23,900 nucleotides of DNA, taken from the NCBI GenBank assembly GCA_964526915.1, contig CAZGMS010000115.1:1-23900 (forward strand), in the 5' to 3' direction. The position numbers and the translations under genes are program-made. The notes beneath the pieces are model-generated. The model searched no databases and was not told the origin of the DNA. It worked only from the letters and a program-made list of their open reading frames with translations. This document shows, in pieces, positions 23,808-23,900 of the stretch. This DNA is from JAHJDR01 sp964526915 (GTDB lineage: Bacteria > UBA10199 > JADGCS01). Every line of letters begins with the position of its first letter. Position 1 is the stretch's first letter.

Positions 23808-23832
23808 TTTGGGCAGTTGGCAACTGCCCAAA
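23808..23832. repeat. Perfect hairpin upstream of HTH copy 3
   Basis: TTTGGGCAGTT (23808-23818), GGC loop, AACTGCCCAAA (23822-23832). In frame with the downstream HTH start it would encode FGQLATAQT, the same pattern as the peptides in the DUF1016 linkers. Confidence 0.85.
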
Positions 23833-23837
23833 CGGTC

Positions 23838-23900
23838 ATGGTAGCACCAAAACAGATAGATCAACTGGAGGTGTTCCGATCCTCCTTCGTCCCCGCTCGT
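23838..23900 (+). CDS. Third HTH gene copy, 5' end only (cut by window)
   Basis: ATG 23838 opens MVAPKQIDQLEVFRSSFVPA with no stop before the window ends. IDxLEVFRS matches copy 1 (IDRLEVFRSA), both in DNA (GATAGATC..CTGGAGGTGTT) and protein. An in-frame ATG at 23781 would add 19 residues and include the hairpin-encoded FGQLATAQT. Neither start has a strong ribosome-binding site. By analogy with copy 1, an HTH should follow; this copy may be the intact parent. Function unknown beyond that. Confidence 0.6.
   Translation, partial: MVAPKQIDQLEVFRSSFVPAR

Overview
The window looks like chromosomal DNA from a Gram-negative bacterium. It encodes outer-membrane-type beta-barrel proteins with C-terminal phenylalanine, Mfd, RuvX, enolase and a membrane-anchored Ser/Thr kinase with a PEGA tail. 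The last is typical of deltaproteobacterial and myxobacterial-like lineages, but I cannot place the organism more finely from sequence alone. The middle (about 4 to 20 kb) is ordinary housekeeping DNA. Both ends are accessory DNA.

Left end (1-4 kb): a partial membrane protein gene runs off the edge (minus strand). It is followed by a roughly 137-bp imperfect palindrome and then a very small genomic island. The island is bounded by an exact 48-bp direct repeat (965-1012 and 1981-2028). The right copy is the anticodon-loop-to-3'-end part of an intact tRNA-Thr(CGT) gene. The only genes between the repeats are a complete mqsRA-type toxin-antitoxin pair, and the antitoxin carries an excisionase/MerR-like DNA-binding domain instead of the usual Xre type. 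Beyond the tRNA lie a possible truncated beta-barrel protein gene and a Fic-family AMP-transferase gene. The Fic gene's promoter overlaps three exact 11-bp tandem repeats.

Core (4-20 kb): a P-loop-kinase/dCMP-deaminase fusion and a GT39-type glycosyltransferase (both minus), a PEGA Ser/Thr kinase (plus) converging on enolase (minus), a small outer-membrane barrel (plus), an unusual MscS-like channel (plus) converging on ruvX (minus), pgi (plus) converging on a tail-anchored Q/E/K-rich protein of unknown function (minus), and mfd (plus). A roughly 184-bp palindrome separates the divergent ruvX and pgi genes.

Right end (20-23.9 kb): a decaying defence-like locus. It holds two paralogous DUF1016/YhcG-type PDDEXK nuclease genes, three relics of one HTH gene (one frameshifted, one internally deleted, one cut by the window end), and a SNF2/RapA-like helicase reduced to its first 76 and last 44 codons. 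Short perfect DNA hairpins are embedded in frame at the same place in both DUF1016 genes, and another lies just before the third HTH start. All of them encode a similar nine-residue peptide pattern. This, together with the mqsRA mini-island, is the most unusual signal in the window.
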